In this document: positions 25,893-33,556 of the stretch, piece by piece
Position numbering within the stretch: position 1 is the stretch's first letter
Layout: each line of letters starts with the position of its first letter
DNA from: Brucella grignonensis
Lineage (GTDB): Bacteria; Pseudomonadota; Alphaproteobacteria; Rhizobiales; Rhizobiaceae
DNA length: 64,000 nt
Direction: 5' to 3'
Assembly: GCF_002252505.1 (NCBI RefSeq)
Contig: NZ_NNRL01000148.1
Coordinates: 62,001 to 126,000, forward strand
The notes under the pieces: generated by a model
Seen by the model: the letters and a program-made list of their open reading frames with translations, nothing else
The model's database searches: none
Told to the model about the DNA's origin: nothing
Position numbers and translations under genes: made by a program

Positions 25893-26366
25893 ATGAAGGA
25901 AGCTATCAATCCATTTGCGGGCGACAAGGATCGTGAGCAGATTTGGGAAATGCTCGTGCGCCGCGATATCGAGGCATTTGTAGGCCAAAACTGGGCGCTT
26001 GTTGCCGATGATTTTGATGAGGCGCGGTTCTTGGGTATTCATGCGCATGGAGAGGCTAATCCTGATAAGTGGGATGCGGCTTTTCCAACCTTGACCGCCT
26101 ATCGCGATGAATGGTTACGCCAGGCTGCCGAGAGTGCGGCCACTGAATATGCCGAATCTCTGGCTGACGGCGTGTTCCGCGCAACGAATCTTGGCGTCAT
26201 TGACATCAATGGCGACGTTGCTGTCGCGCGCAAAAAATTCGATGGCACGATCAAAAAAGCAGATGGAACCCATGATCGGCTAAATTGGCAGACGCTTTAT
26301 TTTTGCCGCCGACACGGTGAACGCTGGCGTATTACGGGCTTCATTGGATATATGGTTAATAGCTAA
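25893..26366 (+). CDS. SnoaL/NTF2-like small protein
   Basis: 157-residue protein with no signal peptide or membrane segment. The pattern WEMLVRRDIEAFVGQNWALVADDFDEARFLGIHA, then an internal beta-rich part (VIDINGDVAVARKKFDG) and WQTLYFCRRHGERWRITGFIGYM, resembles the SnoaL-like/NTF2 fold, which includes ketosteroid isomerase-like enzymes and orphan ligand-binding proteins. It is 13 bp after the PLP enzyme gene and ends the plus-strand arm. The Shine-Dalgarno AAGGGGG is good. It may isomerise or bind a pathway intermediate; no function is assigned. Confidence 0.75.
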   Translation: MKEAINPFAGDKDREQIWEMLVRRDIEAFVGQNWALVADDFDEARFLGIHAHGEANPDKWDAAFPTLTAYRDEWLRQAAESAATEYAESLADGVFRATNLGVIDINGDVAVARKKFDGTIKKADGTHDRLNWQTLYFCRRHGERWRITGFIGYMVNS

Positions 26367-26394
26367 TTCAGCCCGGTTTGAACGGGAGGATTTT

Positions 26395-26511
26395 ATGGGC
26401 GCGGATCGCTTGATCTGTGCCCATTTTTCTGGCAAATGGCGCCAGATGAGGCAAAAGTATAATCATACAAATTTACTGCAATTAAGCGAAATTATATTCT
26501 ACGAATACTAA
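26395..26511 (+). CDS. Possible 38-residue ORF, maybe a truncated gene
   Basis: A short frame starting ATG at 26395 with an excellent, well-spaced Shine-Dalgarno (GGGAGGA) 28 bp after the SnoaL-like gene. The peptide begins MGADRLICAHFSGKW, with no recognisable domain or membrane segment. Codon use degrades in the second half, which is AT-rich and unlike coding DNA. It could be a genuine small protein or, as I think more likely, the start of a gene whose remainder was lost. Not secure. Confidence 0.3.
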   Translation: MGADRLICAHFSGKWRQMRQKYNHTNLLQLSEIIFYEY

Positions 26512-26906
26512 ATTGCCTCATGTCGCAGCTAATTGCATATTTGTCGCAGCCCGCTCGTGTGCAGCGCTTTCACAGGATTACTATTATTGGCAGGATGGCC
26601 GATTATTTCTGATAACCGGATACGTCGGTTAGTCCGTATATTTCGTCGCGCAACCCTTCAAAAACAATCAAGGGGACGGGCTGCGCAGAGATGAATCCAT
26701 GACTGTGGGTGGACATGTCGGGAAATGGCCTATATGAATACATCACATCAATCGCCAATCATTCTATGTGGGCTGTCCGTTGCTCGCAGATTGCGCATGT
26801 CCAATTCGCGCAAGAATGAAGAAATAATGACGTTAAAAAGGAGATTAAACCCGCCTGCACAGCGGGGTTAGACATAATGCATGGTATTTTATACAAGGAA
26901 GATAGT
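26512..26906. other. Gene-free interval upstream of the betaine transporter
   Basis: About 395 bp without a supported gene. The direct repeat TGTCGCAGC occurs at 26522-26530 and 26541-26549. A small inverted repeat AACCCGC/GCGGGGTT at 26848-26870 precedes the transporter gene. The segment should hold its promoter, but no clean -35/-10 pair could be fixed. A Shine-Dalgarno AAGGAAGA is at 26895-26902. Confidence 0.45.
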
Positions 26907-28091
26907 ATGAAGTCGCCTGCTAAGACAAAGATAAGCTTGAACGGCGTGTTTAAAGTCTTCGGCGACGATCCGGAGCGCGCAATGCAGGAATTGCGTGCAG
27001 GCAAATCAAAGGCCCAGATTCATAGCGATCATGGTGCTACAATCGGCGTAGATGACGCGACCTTCGATATTAAAGAGGGTGAAGTATTCGTCATCATGGG
27101 CCTCTCAGGCTCAGGTAAATCCACACTTCTGCGCCTGCTCAATCGTCTTATCGAACCGACTGAAGGTTCCATCGAAGTTGATGGTCGTGACATTGTCAAA
27201 ATGTCGAAGCGCGAGCTGATCGATCTTCGCCGCCGCGACATGAGCATGGTGTTTCAGTCTTTTGCGCTGCTTCCCAATCGTACGGTGCTGAACAACGCTT
27301 CTTTCGGCCTCGAAGTGGCCGGAATGGGTGAAGCCGAGCGCCACGAGAAAGCACTAAAAGCGCTGGCGGCTGTGGGGCTCGAACCCTATGCCAATAGTAT
27401 GCCTGATCAGCTTTCGGGCGGTATGAAGCAACGTGTCGGCCTTGCGAGAGCGCTGGCGAGTGAACCAACAATCCTTCTCATGGATGAAGCTTTCTCTGCG
27501 CTCGATCCTTTGATCCGCACGGAAATGCAGGATGAACTGAAAATGCTTCAAGCCGAGCATAGCCGCACGATTATCTTCGTGAGTCATGATCTCGATGAAG
27601 CCATGCGCATTGGTGATCGTATCTGCATAATGCAGCACGGCAAAGTCGTGCAGGTTGGAACGCCAAACGAAATCGTTTCCTCGCCTGCCAATGATTACGT
27701 CCGCTCATTCTTCCGTAATGTTGATGTTTCGCGTGTTTTCAAAGCATCCGATGTCGCGCGGGATGACGAACTGATCATGTTCGATCCAGCACAGATGGCC
27801 TCCGCCCTCGAGCGTCTTGACGCGAGCGGGCAGACTTATGGCGTTTTGCTTGACGCTGACAGGATTTATCGCGGTGTCGTTACGCGTGATGCTCTTGCCA
27901 GTGGCAGTTTCAAACTGGGTGATGATCAACTCGACAGCGCCGCTGCTATACAGGCCGACGCGCCACTTTCCGGACTTTTGACGCGTGTTGCTGAAAGCCC
28001 ATGGCCCGTGCCGGTGACAGATCGGAACAACCGATATCTAGGGGCCATCAGCAAATCGGCACTCCTTGAAACACTCGGCCGGGCTGGCTGA
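26907..28091 (+). CDS. proV: Glycine betaine/proline ABC transporter ATPase (ProV family)
   Basis: 394-residue ATPase of an osmoprotectant importer. The ProV-specific N-terminal extension ([26 protein letters not shown]) precedes Walker [10 protein letters not shown]. Signature [15 protein letters not shown], Walker [17 protein letters not shown] and the switch [15 protein letters not shown] follow. The C-terminal part (about residues 270-390) has the paired CBS-like segments that sense ionic strength in ProV/OpuA ([43 protein letters not shown]). The ATG at 26907 is chosen over one at 26877. A terminator-like hairpin separates it from the permease gene. Choline or carnitine are alternative ligands of the same family. 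Confidence 0.92.
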   Translation: MKSPAKTKISLNGVFKVFGDDPERAMQELRAGKSKAQIHSDHGATIGVDDATFDIKEGEVFVIMGLSGSGKSTLLRLLNRLIEPTEGSIEVDGRDIVKMSKRELIDLRRRDMSMVFQSFALLPNRTVLNNASFGLEVAGMGEAERHEKALKALAAVGLEPYANSMPDQLSGGMKQRVGLARALASEPTILLMDEAFSALDPLIRTEMQDELKMLQAEHSRTIIFVSHDLDEAMRIGDRICIMQHGKVVQVGTPNEIVSSPANDYVRSFFRNVDVSRVFKASDVARDDELIMFDPAQMASALERLDASGQTYGVLLDADRIYRGVVTRDALASGSFKLGDDQLDSAAAIQADAPLSGLLTRVAESPWPVPVTDRNNRYLGAISKSALLETLGRAG

Positions 28092-28109
28092 CTTTTATAC
28101 GCATATGCC

Positions 28110-28133
28110 TGCCGGGCAAAAGCCCGGCATTTT
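28110..28133 (+). terminator. Terminator-like attenuator between proV and proW
   Basis: Eight-bp perfect G+C-rich stem (TGCCGGGC / GCCCGGCA), AAAA loop and four T residues on the plus strand, 18 bp after the ATPase stop and 51 bp before the permease start. It looks like an intrinsic terminator placed inside the operon, so partial read-through or a separate promoter is needed for the permease. Confidence 0.6.
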
Positions 28134-28184
28134 ACAGGATTGGTCCAATCCAGAGGCAACAAAATCTGAAATGGACGGTAAAAT

Positions 28185-29102
28185 ATGGATTTGAATTTTA
28201 GTATTGGCGGATGGGCAGACGTGGTGGTCAACTACATTCTCGACCACTTTACGCCAGCGCTCGATATGATCGCCGCCACAATCGGTTTCGTCACAGACGG
28301 AATTCAGAATGCACTTCTTTCCATCCCACCTGTGGCGGGTATCGGAATTCTCACTTTGCTTGCGCTTTGGCGCGTGAGCTGGAAGTTTGCAATTTTCACT
28401 GCACTTGCACTGGCACTCATTATTCATATGGGGCTGTGGAGTGGTACGATGGAAAGCTTGTCGCTGGTACTGGCGTCCACAATCATTGCGGTGGTGATTG
28501 GCATTCCGCTTGGTATCGCCATGGCCCGCAGCGATGCGGTGGCTTCCATCGTTCGCCCTGTGCTTGATCTCATGCAGACCATGCCTGCTTTCGTATATCT
28601 CATTCCGGCCGCAATGTTTTTCGGTCTCGGTGCTGTACCAGGTACGATTGCGACCGTCATCTTTGCGATGCCACCTGTCGTGCGTCTCACCAATCTTGGC
28701 ATTCGTCAGGTTCATGCCGAGTTCATTGAAGCAGGGCTGGCATTTGGCTGCACCTCGCGGCAGCTGCTGTTCAAGGTTCAGCTTCCCAATGCCATGCCAT
28801 CCATCATGGCAGGCATGAACCAGACGATCATGCTGTCGCTTTCGATGGTGGTTATCGCCTCGATGATTGGCGCCGGTGGTCTTGGGAACACTGTTCTTAC
28901 GGGTATTCAGCGTCTCGATGTAGGTAAAGGCTTTGAGGGTGGTCTCGCCGTGGTCATTCTGGCTGTCATTCTTGACCGCATTACACAAAGCTTTGGCAAA
29001 GGAAATTCTGGGGGCTTGTTGGGCTTCTTCAAAAGGCTGTCCTTTAAGGAAAAGACGGCGGGTGAGCAGTCCTCATCTTCGCTCCGCAAGCAGGAAGTGT
29101 GA
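28185..29102 (+). CDS. proW: Glycine betaine/proline ABC transporter permease (ProW family)
   Basis: 305-residue inner-membrane permease with about six or seven spans. The ProW/OpuAB features are the long N-terminal part before the first conserved span, the segment SLVLASTIIAVVIGIPLGIAMARSD, DLMQTMPAFVYLIPAAMFFGLG, and the coupling loop VHAEFIEAGLAFGCTSRQLLFKVQLPNAMPSIMAGMNQ. It follows proV after 93 bp that include a terminator-like hairpin. A copy of the 106 bp repeat separates it from the binding-protein gene. Confidence 0.93.
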   Translation: MDLNFSIGGWADVVVNYILDHFTPALDMIAATIGFVTDGIQNALLSIPPVAGIGILTLLALWRVSWKFAIFTALALALIIHMGLWSGTMESLSLVLASTIIAVVIGIPLGIAMARSDAVASIVRPVLDLMQTMPAFVYLIPAAMFFGLGAVPGTIATVIFAMPPVVRLTNLGIRQVHAEFIEAGLAFGCTSRQLLFKVQLPNAMPSIMAGMNQTIMLSLSMVVIASMIGAGGLGNTVLTGIQRLDVGKGFEGGLAVVILAVILDRITQSFGKGNSGGLLGFFKRLSFKEKTAGEQSSSSLRKQEV

Positions 29103-29109
29103 ATAACAT

Positions 29110-29211
29110 TAGAGCATTTCCAGCAAAAGTGCGAAGCGGTTTTGCGTCGGATAATGCGAAAAGACAAATATTTGGAGCGCCGATCTGATCCAATCAGATC
29201 GAAACGCGCTC
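29110..29211 (+). repeat. 106 bp dispersed repeat, variant copy with alternative second half
   Basis: The first half matches the other copies closely (TAGAGCATTTCCAGC through GTCGGATAATGCG). The second half is a different palindrome (GAGCGCCGATCTGAT / ATCAGATCGAAACGCGCTC). The element therefore appears modular. It lies between the permease and binding-protein genes of the betaine operon. Confidence 0.8.
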
Positions 29212-29248
29212 GAAACGGGAACGACAGTTAATCGGAAAAGGAGAAGCC

Positions 29249-30115
29249 ATGTTAGGAAAGCTGACAAAATTCGGTCTCGCAGCAGTCGTTGCAGGCAGCA
29301 TGACTGCCGGAGCGGCTTTTGCGCAAGACGGCAAAACAGTCAAAATCGGCTGGGCTCCGTGGTCTGACGCGGAATTTGTGACCAAGCTTGCTGCAAAGCT
29401 TATCGAAGATAAACTGGGTCAGAAAGTTGAACTGGTACAGACCGATGTTGCGCCGCTTTACCAGGGCGTTAGTCGCGGCGATATCGACGCGATGATGATG
29501 GCTTGGTTGCCAGAAACCCATGCGGATTATTACAAGCGCGTCAAGGACAAGGTCGAAGATCTCGGTCCGCTATACGAAGGCGCAAAGCTCGGTTGGATCG
29601 TACCCGATTATATTCCCGAAAGCGAAATCAGCTCGATTGAAGACCTGAAAAAACCTGAAGTTCGCGAGAAACTGAAGGGTGAAATTCAGGGCATCGATCC
29701 AGGCGCAGGGTTGACCCGTCTGTCGGATGAAGCAATCAAGAAATACGGGCTGGACTACAAGCTCAATATTTCCAGTGAAGCCGCGATGTTGACGACCGTC
29801 GATCGCGCGACCCGTTCCGATGGCTGGTTTGTTGCCACGTCGTGGAGCCCGCATTGGATGTTCGGCAAATATAAGCTGCGTTATATTGCTGATCCGGAAG
29901 GTGCACTGGGTGGCGCAGAACATGTCGACGCAATTGCACGTAAGGGCTTCAAGGAAGATAACCCGAAGGTTGCTGCTTTCCTTACCAAGATGAGCATTCC
30001 GATCAACGAGCTTGAAACTGCAATGTTTGAGGCGCAGGAAACCTCTTATGAAAAGGCTGTCGACAAGTATATTGCCGAACATCCTGATCGGATCAAGGAA
30101 TGGCTGGCTGAATAA
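29249..30115 (+). CDS. proX: Glycine betaine/choline-type binding protein (OpuAC/ProX family)
   Basis: 288-residue periplasmic binding protein. The signal peptide is MLGKLTKFGLAAVVAGSMTA, with cleavage near AFA-Q. The OpuAC fold is seen in VKIGWAPWSDAEFVTKLAAKL, the Trp/Tyr-rich ligand cage positions (GWAPW, MMMAWLPETHADYY, GWFVATSWSPHWMF), and IPINELETAMFEAQ. Several aromatic residues of this kind normally box a quaternary ammonium group, so betaine, choline or a similar compound is expected. It is the last gene of the operon, with a strong terminator 26 bp later. A good AAAAGGAGAAG ribosome-binding site precedes it. Confidence 0.92.
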   Translation: MLGKLTKFGLAAVVAGSMTAGAAFAQDGKTVKIGWAPWSDAEFVTKLAAKLIEDKLGQKVELVQTDVAPLYQGVSRGDIDAMMMAWLPETHADYYKRVKDKVEDLGPLYEGAKLGWIVPDYIPESEISSIEDLKKPEVREKLKGEIQGIDPGAGLTRLSDEAIKKYGLDYKLNISSEAAMLTTVDRATRSDGWFVATSWSPHWMFGKYKLRYIADPEGALGGAEHVDAIARKGFKEDNPKVAAFLTKMSIPINELETAMFEAQETSYEKAVDKYIAEHPDRIKEWLAE

Positions 30116-30141
30116 ACAAATCGGTCGGCAATGAATAGAAT

Positions 30142-30169
30142 AAAGCCCCGGTATTCGCCGGGGCTTTTT
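30142..30169 (+). terminator. Rho-independent terminator of the betaine transporter operon
   Basis: Ten-bp perfect stem (AAAGCCCCGG / CCGGGGCTTT), 6-nt loop and TTTTT, 26 bp after the binding-protein stop. Classic intrinsic terminator on the plus strand. Confidence 0.92.
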
Positions 30170-30195
30170 GCATTTGTGATGTTCAGTAAAATGAA

Positions 30196-30229
30196 AAGGA
30201 GCAGGCTCCTCCCCAAGAACCTGCTCCTT
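30196..30229 (-). terminator. Hairpin, probable minus-strand terminator of the RutR-like operon
   Basis: Ten-bp perfect stem (AAGGAGCAGG / CCTGCTCCTT) with a 14-nt loop. Read on the minus strand it is followed by TTTCATTTTAC, so it can end the seven-gene operon that finishes at 30431. On the plus strand the loop is CTCCTCCCC, close to an anti-Shine-Dalgarno sequence. A second smaller stem, GCATCG/CGATGC, lies at 30233-30263. The remaining 30264-30430 shows no gene. Confidence 0.6.
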
Positions 30230-30430
30230 AATGCATCGCCCCCCGCCAGGGGTTGGTCGATGCTTGACGTAATACTATCAAGATTAGGACTAACTCATTG
30301 AGGTCGCTAAATCTTGTGTGGGCAACACTAACGCACGTTTTGTTATGGATGCAACCAGATTCTGGCTCATCTTACATCAAATTTGACATTTTTAGGCTTT
30401 ACCGGAGAAGCTGATATTTTTACGGGGGTT

Positions 30431-31075
30431 TTACTCAAGTCCGCAAGCGCGCAAAAAAAGCGTCGAAACTTCTTTTTCAATGCGATCAAGATCGAGTGGC
30501 TCGTCGTTGCTCAGTTCCATCATACTGCGGACCTGCGTTTCAAAATCTGCATAGTGCTGGGTGACAGCCCATATATGCATTTGAAACAGCAGCGGATCGA
30601 CCGGCTTGATACGGCCATCATCTACCCATGACTGGATGAGCTTTACCGCGTTGTGCGTTGCATTGACATGCTTTGCCCAGTGACGGCGGAGATAGGGTGC
30701 GCCGTTGGCAATTTCGGTGGTGAAGAGGCGCGAGGCCTTGGGGTTATTCTGACTGTATACGAGCTTTGCGCGAATATATTGCCGGATCACCTTTGCTGGG
30801 TCTTCCTCGGAGCTGGCACCGAGGAAGATATCTTCCCACTCATCGAGGATGAAGATGATGATATCTTCGTAGAGCTCTTCCTTACTGGAAATATAGTAAT
30901 GAAGCTGCGGCTTGGTCAGGCCTGCGCGATGTGCGATGCCTTGCGTTGATGCGCCTACCAGTCCTTTTTCCGCAAATTCATCGATAGCGGCTGTGCGAAT
31001 AGCACCCTGAATGCGACGCCTGCGCTTGTCTCGTCCGGTGAGTTCGTTATCGTCATTCTCGTTGTCGGTTGTCAT
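30431..31075 (-). CDS. TetR-family regulator, RutR-like
   Basis: 214-residue TetR regulator. The N-terminal helix-turn-helix is IQGAIRTAAIDEFAEKGLVGASTQGIAHRAGLTKPQLHYYISSKEELYEDII (about residues 22-73). The C-terminal part (NPKASRLFTTEIANGAPYLRRHW) corresponds to the YcdC/RutR-type ligand domain; RutR responds to uracil/thymine. It is the last gene of a minus-strand operon. A palindrome near the RutR consensus (TGACC-N4-GGTCA, 37308-37321) sits at the operon's far promoter, so it most likely controls that operon and the divergent genes. The natural ligand may be a pyrimidine or other cyclic amide. Confidence 0.88.
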   Translation of the reverse strand: MTTDNENDDNELTGRDKRRRRIQGAIRTAAIDEFAEKGLVGASTQGIAHRAGLTKPQLHYYISSKEELYEDIIIFILDEWEDIFLGASSEEDPAKVIRQYIRAKLVYSQNNPKASRLFTTEIANGAPYLRRHWAKHVNATHNAVKLIQSWVDDGRIKPVDPLLFQMHIWAVTQHYADFETQVRSMMELSNDEPLDLDRIEKEVSTLFLRACGLE

Positions 31076-31089
31076 ATCCGCCAGCCAGG

Positions 31090-31123
31090 ATCGGAAGGGA
31101 AGCCGCCTTGGCGACTCCCCGAT
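31090..31123 (-). other. Interrupted intercistronic hairpin after NMT1-type binding-protein gene
   Basis: An imperfect stem built from ATCGG/CCGAT, GGGA/TCCC and GCC/GGC in the 62 bp between the binding-protein stop and the TetR start. There is no U-tract. It could lower TetR expression relative to the transporter. Confidence 0.4.
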
Positions 31124-31137
31124 TTAGTTGGAGGCGC

Positions 31138-32148
31138 TTATTGGCCCAGTTGCTTCTTGATGTCGAGACCTGCACCCTTATTAACAAAGGCGTCGGTGGC
31201 AACCTTGGTCATATCCAGCTCATCGCCGCTGACAATGCCGGACTTGCGAGCCAGCTCATAGAACTCCTTCACCCGGTTCATGTCGATGGCACCAATGCCC
31301 TTTTCCAGCGTGTCACCGCTGTCGATAAGCTTTAGGTCCTTGAGACGTGCAAGTTCCGCATCCAGCGTTTCCTTGCTCATATCCGCATTGTCTTTGAGGA
31401 TCAGCTCATAAGCTTTGCTGTTGTCGCCATAGAGGAAGTTGGTCCAGCCTTCGATGGAAGCGGTCACAAAACGCTGCACGAGATCTGGGTTCTTTTCGAC
31501 CAGATCCTGACGCGTTTCGATGGTGTTGGCATAGGTGCTGTAGCCCTGATCAGCGAGCAGGAAGGTTGTGACCTTTGCGCCTTCTTTCTCAGCATAGATC
31601 GGTTCTGCAGTCGCATAGGCTTGCTGGACGGTTTTCTTGTCGCTGAGGAACTGGGCGAGGCTATAGCCATATGGACGAAGCTGCTCATCCTTGAAGCCGA
31701 AATCCTTAACCAGCCATGGCCAGAACGAGAACTGACCGTCCTTGGAGATCAGAATTGTCTGCGCAGTCGCGAGGTCTTTGAAGTCCTTATATTCGCCCTC
31801 ATGCGCCATCAGCGCCTGCGGATCTTTCTGATAGAATGCCGCAACAACGGTGGTCGGTACGCCGTTGGCAACGTTGTTGAACGACAAAAGCAGATTGCCG
31901 GTTAGCAAAAAGTCGAGACGACCGGCGGCAAGCATCGGACGGTTGTTGACCTGTGGTCCGCCCATTTCGATCTTCACGTCGAGACCGTATTTTTCATAAG
32001 TGCCATCGGCGAGAGCCTGATAGAAGCCGCCATGACCGGCCTGTGCCAACCAGTTGGTGCCGAGCGTCACCTTGTCGAGCGCATAGGCCATTTGCGCGGA
32101 AAGGCCCATGGAGAGCGCAGCAAGAGCTGCAACGAGTGTCTTTTTCAT
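31138..32148 (-). CDS. NMT1/THI5-like ABC transporter substrate-binding protein
   Basis: 336-residue periplasmic protein. The signal peptide is MKKTLVAALAALSMGLSAQMAYA, followed by LDKVTLGTNWLAQAGHGGFYQALADGTYEKYGLDVKIEMGG, the diagnostic opening of the NMT1/THI5 fold. MLAAGRLDFLLTGNLLLSF and the STYANTIETRQDLVEKNPDLVQRFVTASIEG stretch are also typical. Such proteins bind pyrimidine-like rings (thiamine precursors, hydroxymethylpyrimidine), sulfonates or related nitrogen heterocycles. It works with the permease at 34716-35558 and ATPase at 35626-36435 in the same operon, although two enzyme genes lie between them. Confidence 0.9.
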   Translation of the reverse strand: MKKTLVAALAALSMGLSAQMAYALDKVTLGTNWLAQAGHGGFYQALADGTYEKYGLDVKIEMGGPQVNNRPMLAAGRLDFLLTGNLLLSFNNVANGVPTTVVAAFYQKDPQALMAHEGEYKDFKDLATAQTILISKDGQFSFWPWLVKDFGFKDEQLRPYGYSLAQFLSDKKTVQQAYATAEPIYAEKEGAKVTTFLLADQGYSTYANTIETRQDLVEKNPDLVQRFVTASIEGWTNFLYGDNSKAYELILKDNADMSKETLDAELARLKDLKLIDSGDTLEKGIGAIDMNRVKEFYELARKSGIVSGDELDMTKVATDAFVNKGAGLDIKKQLGQ

Positions 32149-32164
32149 TTTGGTTCCCCTTGTT

Positions 32165-33544
32165 TTAGTTCTTCAATGCCATGTCGGCTGTCCAGCCGCG
32201 GGTTTTGCCTGGATTAAGCAGGCCATAAGGATCGGCCTGCTTCTTGAATTCGATCTGTACGCTGTCGATTTCCTTCATGCCACCGTCTTCAATTGTGTAG
32301 GCGTGTGGATCGTAGATGTCGCAGCCGTCGACCTGTTCCAGCTCTTCGATCAGGCGATACATCTCATCACGGCCTTCAAAGCGCACAAGCGGAAGCGCAA
32401 AAATCTGTACTTCACCTTCAAGGCGCGCCATTTCGTGATGCATATATTGCGTCTCGCCATAACGTTCGATCTGGCGATTGACCAGTGCCACATCAAACGG
32501 ACGAGGGTAGGCAACCTGCAGATAGGTCCAGCCCGGTTCAGCCTTGAGAGCTTGAAGAGTGGTGTGGTTCCACCCGCATTCATAAGCAGGCTGTAGACCA
32601 GCCTTGTGCAATTCATCCAGCGTCATCGAGAAGGAAATCTTGCCGCCGAATTCAGCGGCGAGCGTCTCAAAACGTGCCTGTTCTTCCGGTGCAATCATCG
32701 CAAAAACCGCATCCTTGTCGGATGGGAAAAGATCACCAAACTTGGTGTAGAAGCGCGCGAAGCGGCGATCTACCGTCGTCAGAAGATAACAGTCGAGGTT
32801 TTCTTCAAGCGCTTTGAGGCAGAAATTGAGTGTTGCCTCATAAGTATCGAATAATGCTGCGGTATGCACCCATTCCGTTGCCTTCGTCAGGCCAATTTCA
32901 AGCTCAAGAATGATGCCATTGGTGCCATAGGCGTGCTGCACCTTATGGATGTCACGGCCTGTCAGCTCGATGATTTTGGGTTCGGGCTCTACGGTCAGAA
33001 CCTTGACCGAATAGACGTTGCCATCGTCACGCAACATGCCGTGGCGCAGCGAACCGATGCCGCCCGAACCGCCTGAGAAAAAGCCGCCAATGGTGGCGAT
33101 GCGACGTGTCGACGGATACATCAGCAGTTCCTGACCCGTTTCTCGCACAGCATCGTCGAGGCGCGAAATACGTGCGCCGCCTTCAACGCGAACCTTGCCC
33201 GGTTCGATTGCAATGATGCGGTCGATCTTGGTCATATCGAGAATGATGCCGCCTTCAAGCGGAACGCATTGGCCGTAATTGCCGGTGCCGCCACCGCGAA
33301 CGGTGATCGGAATGCGAAGCTTGGCGGCAGCGGCTGCCACACGGCGCACTTCATCCTGATCTTTCGGGATAACGACGAGATCGCCGAGATAATGACCGAT
33401 ATCTTCGGTCAGGATCGGGCTGTACCAGAAATAATCGCGGGACCGCAGTTCGACCTGCTTAGGGTCATCATAGATGCGAATGCCTTCGATTTCGGCGCGA
33501 AATGCTGCCCAGTCATAGATGCGCTGTGGTGCGACAGAATTCAT
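32165..33544 (-). CDS. FAD-linked oxidase (PCMH/VAO-type)
   Basis: 459-residue flavoprotein. The FAD-binding PCMH domain spans about residues 50-230: VVIPKDQDEVRRVAAAAAKLRIPITVRGGGTGNYGQCVPLEGGIILDMTKIDRI, then SGGSGGIGSLRHG, with the GGGTGNYGQ pyrophosphate loop. The C-terminal substrate domain ends DPYGLLNPGKTRGW, the family's usual terminus. There is no signal peptide. Relatives include glycolate oxidase GlcD-like, lactate dehydrogenases and aldonolactone oxidases. In this operon it should oxidise the product of the amidohydrolase or creatininase-family enzyme. The gene is 16 bp before the binding-protein gene. The substrate is unknown. Confidence 0.87.
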   Translation of the reverse strand: MNSVAPQRIYDWAAFRAEIEGIRIYDDPKQVELRSRDYFWYSPILTEDIGHYLGDLVVIPKDQDEVRRVAAAAAKLRIPITVRGGGTGNYGQCVPLEGGIILDMTKIDRIIAIEPGKVRVEGGARISRLDDAVRETGQELLMYPSTRRIATIGGFFSGGSGGIGSLRHGMLRDDGNVYSVKVLTVEPEPKIIELTGRDIHKVQHAYGTNGIILELEIGLTKATEWVHTAALFDTYEATLNFCLKALEENLDCYLLTTVDRRFARFYTKFGDLFPSDKDAVFAMIAPEEQARFETLAAEFGGKISFSMTLDELHKAGLQPAYECGWNHTTLQALKAEPGWTYLQVAYPRPFDVALVNRQIERYGETQYMHHEMARLEGEVQIFALPLVRFEGRDEMYRLIEELEQVDGCDIYDPHAYTIEDGGMKEIDSVQIEFKKQADPYGLLNPGKTRGWTADMALKN

Positions 33545-33556
33545 GGGGTTCTCCGA

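Noticed and set aside
26522-26549. Direct repeat TGTCGCAGC as start of a CRISPR-like or iteron array
   Set aside because: Only two copies, not evenly spaced with others; no cas or rep genes in the window.
30170-30290. 38-codon plus-strand ORF behind the proX terminator
   Set aside because: It lies directly after an intrinsic terminator, has no ribosome-binding site and runs through the minus-strand terminator hairpin.
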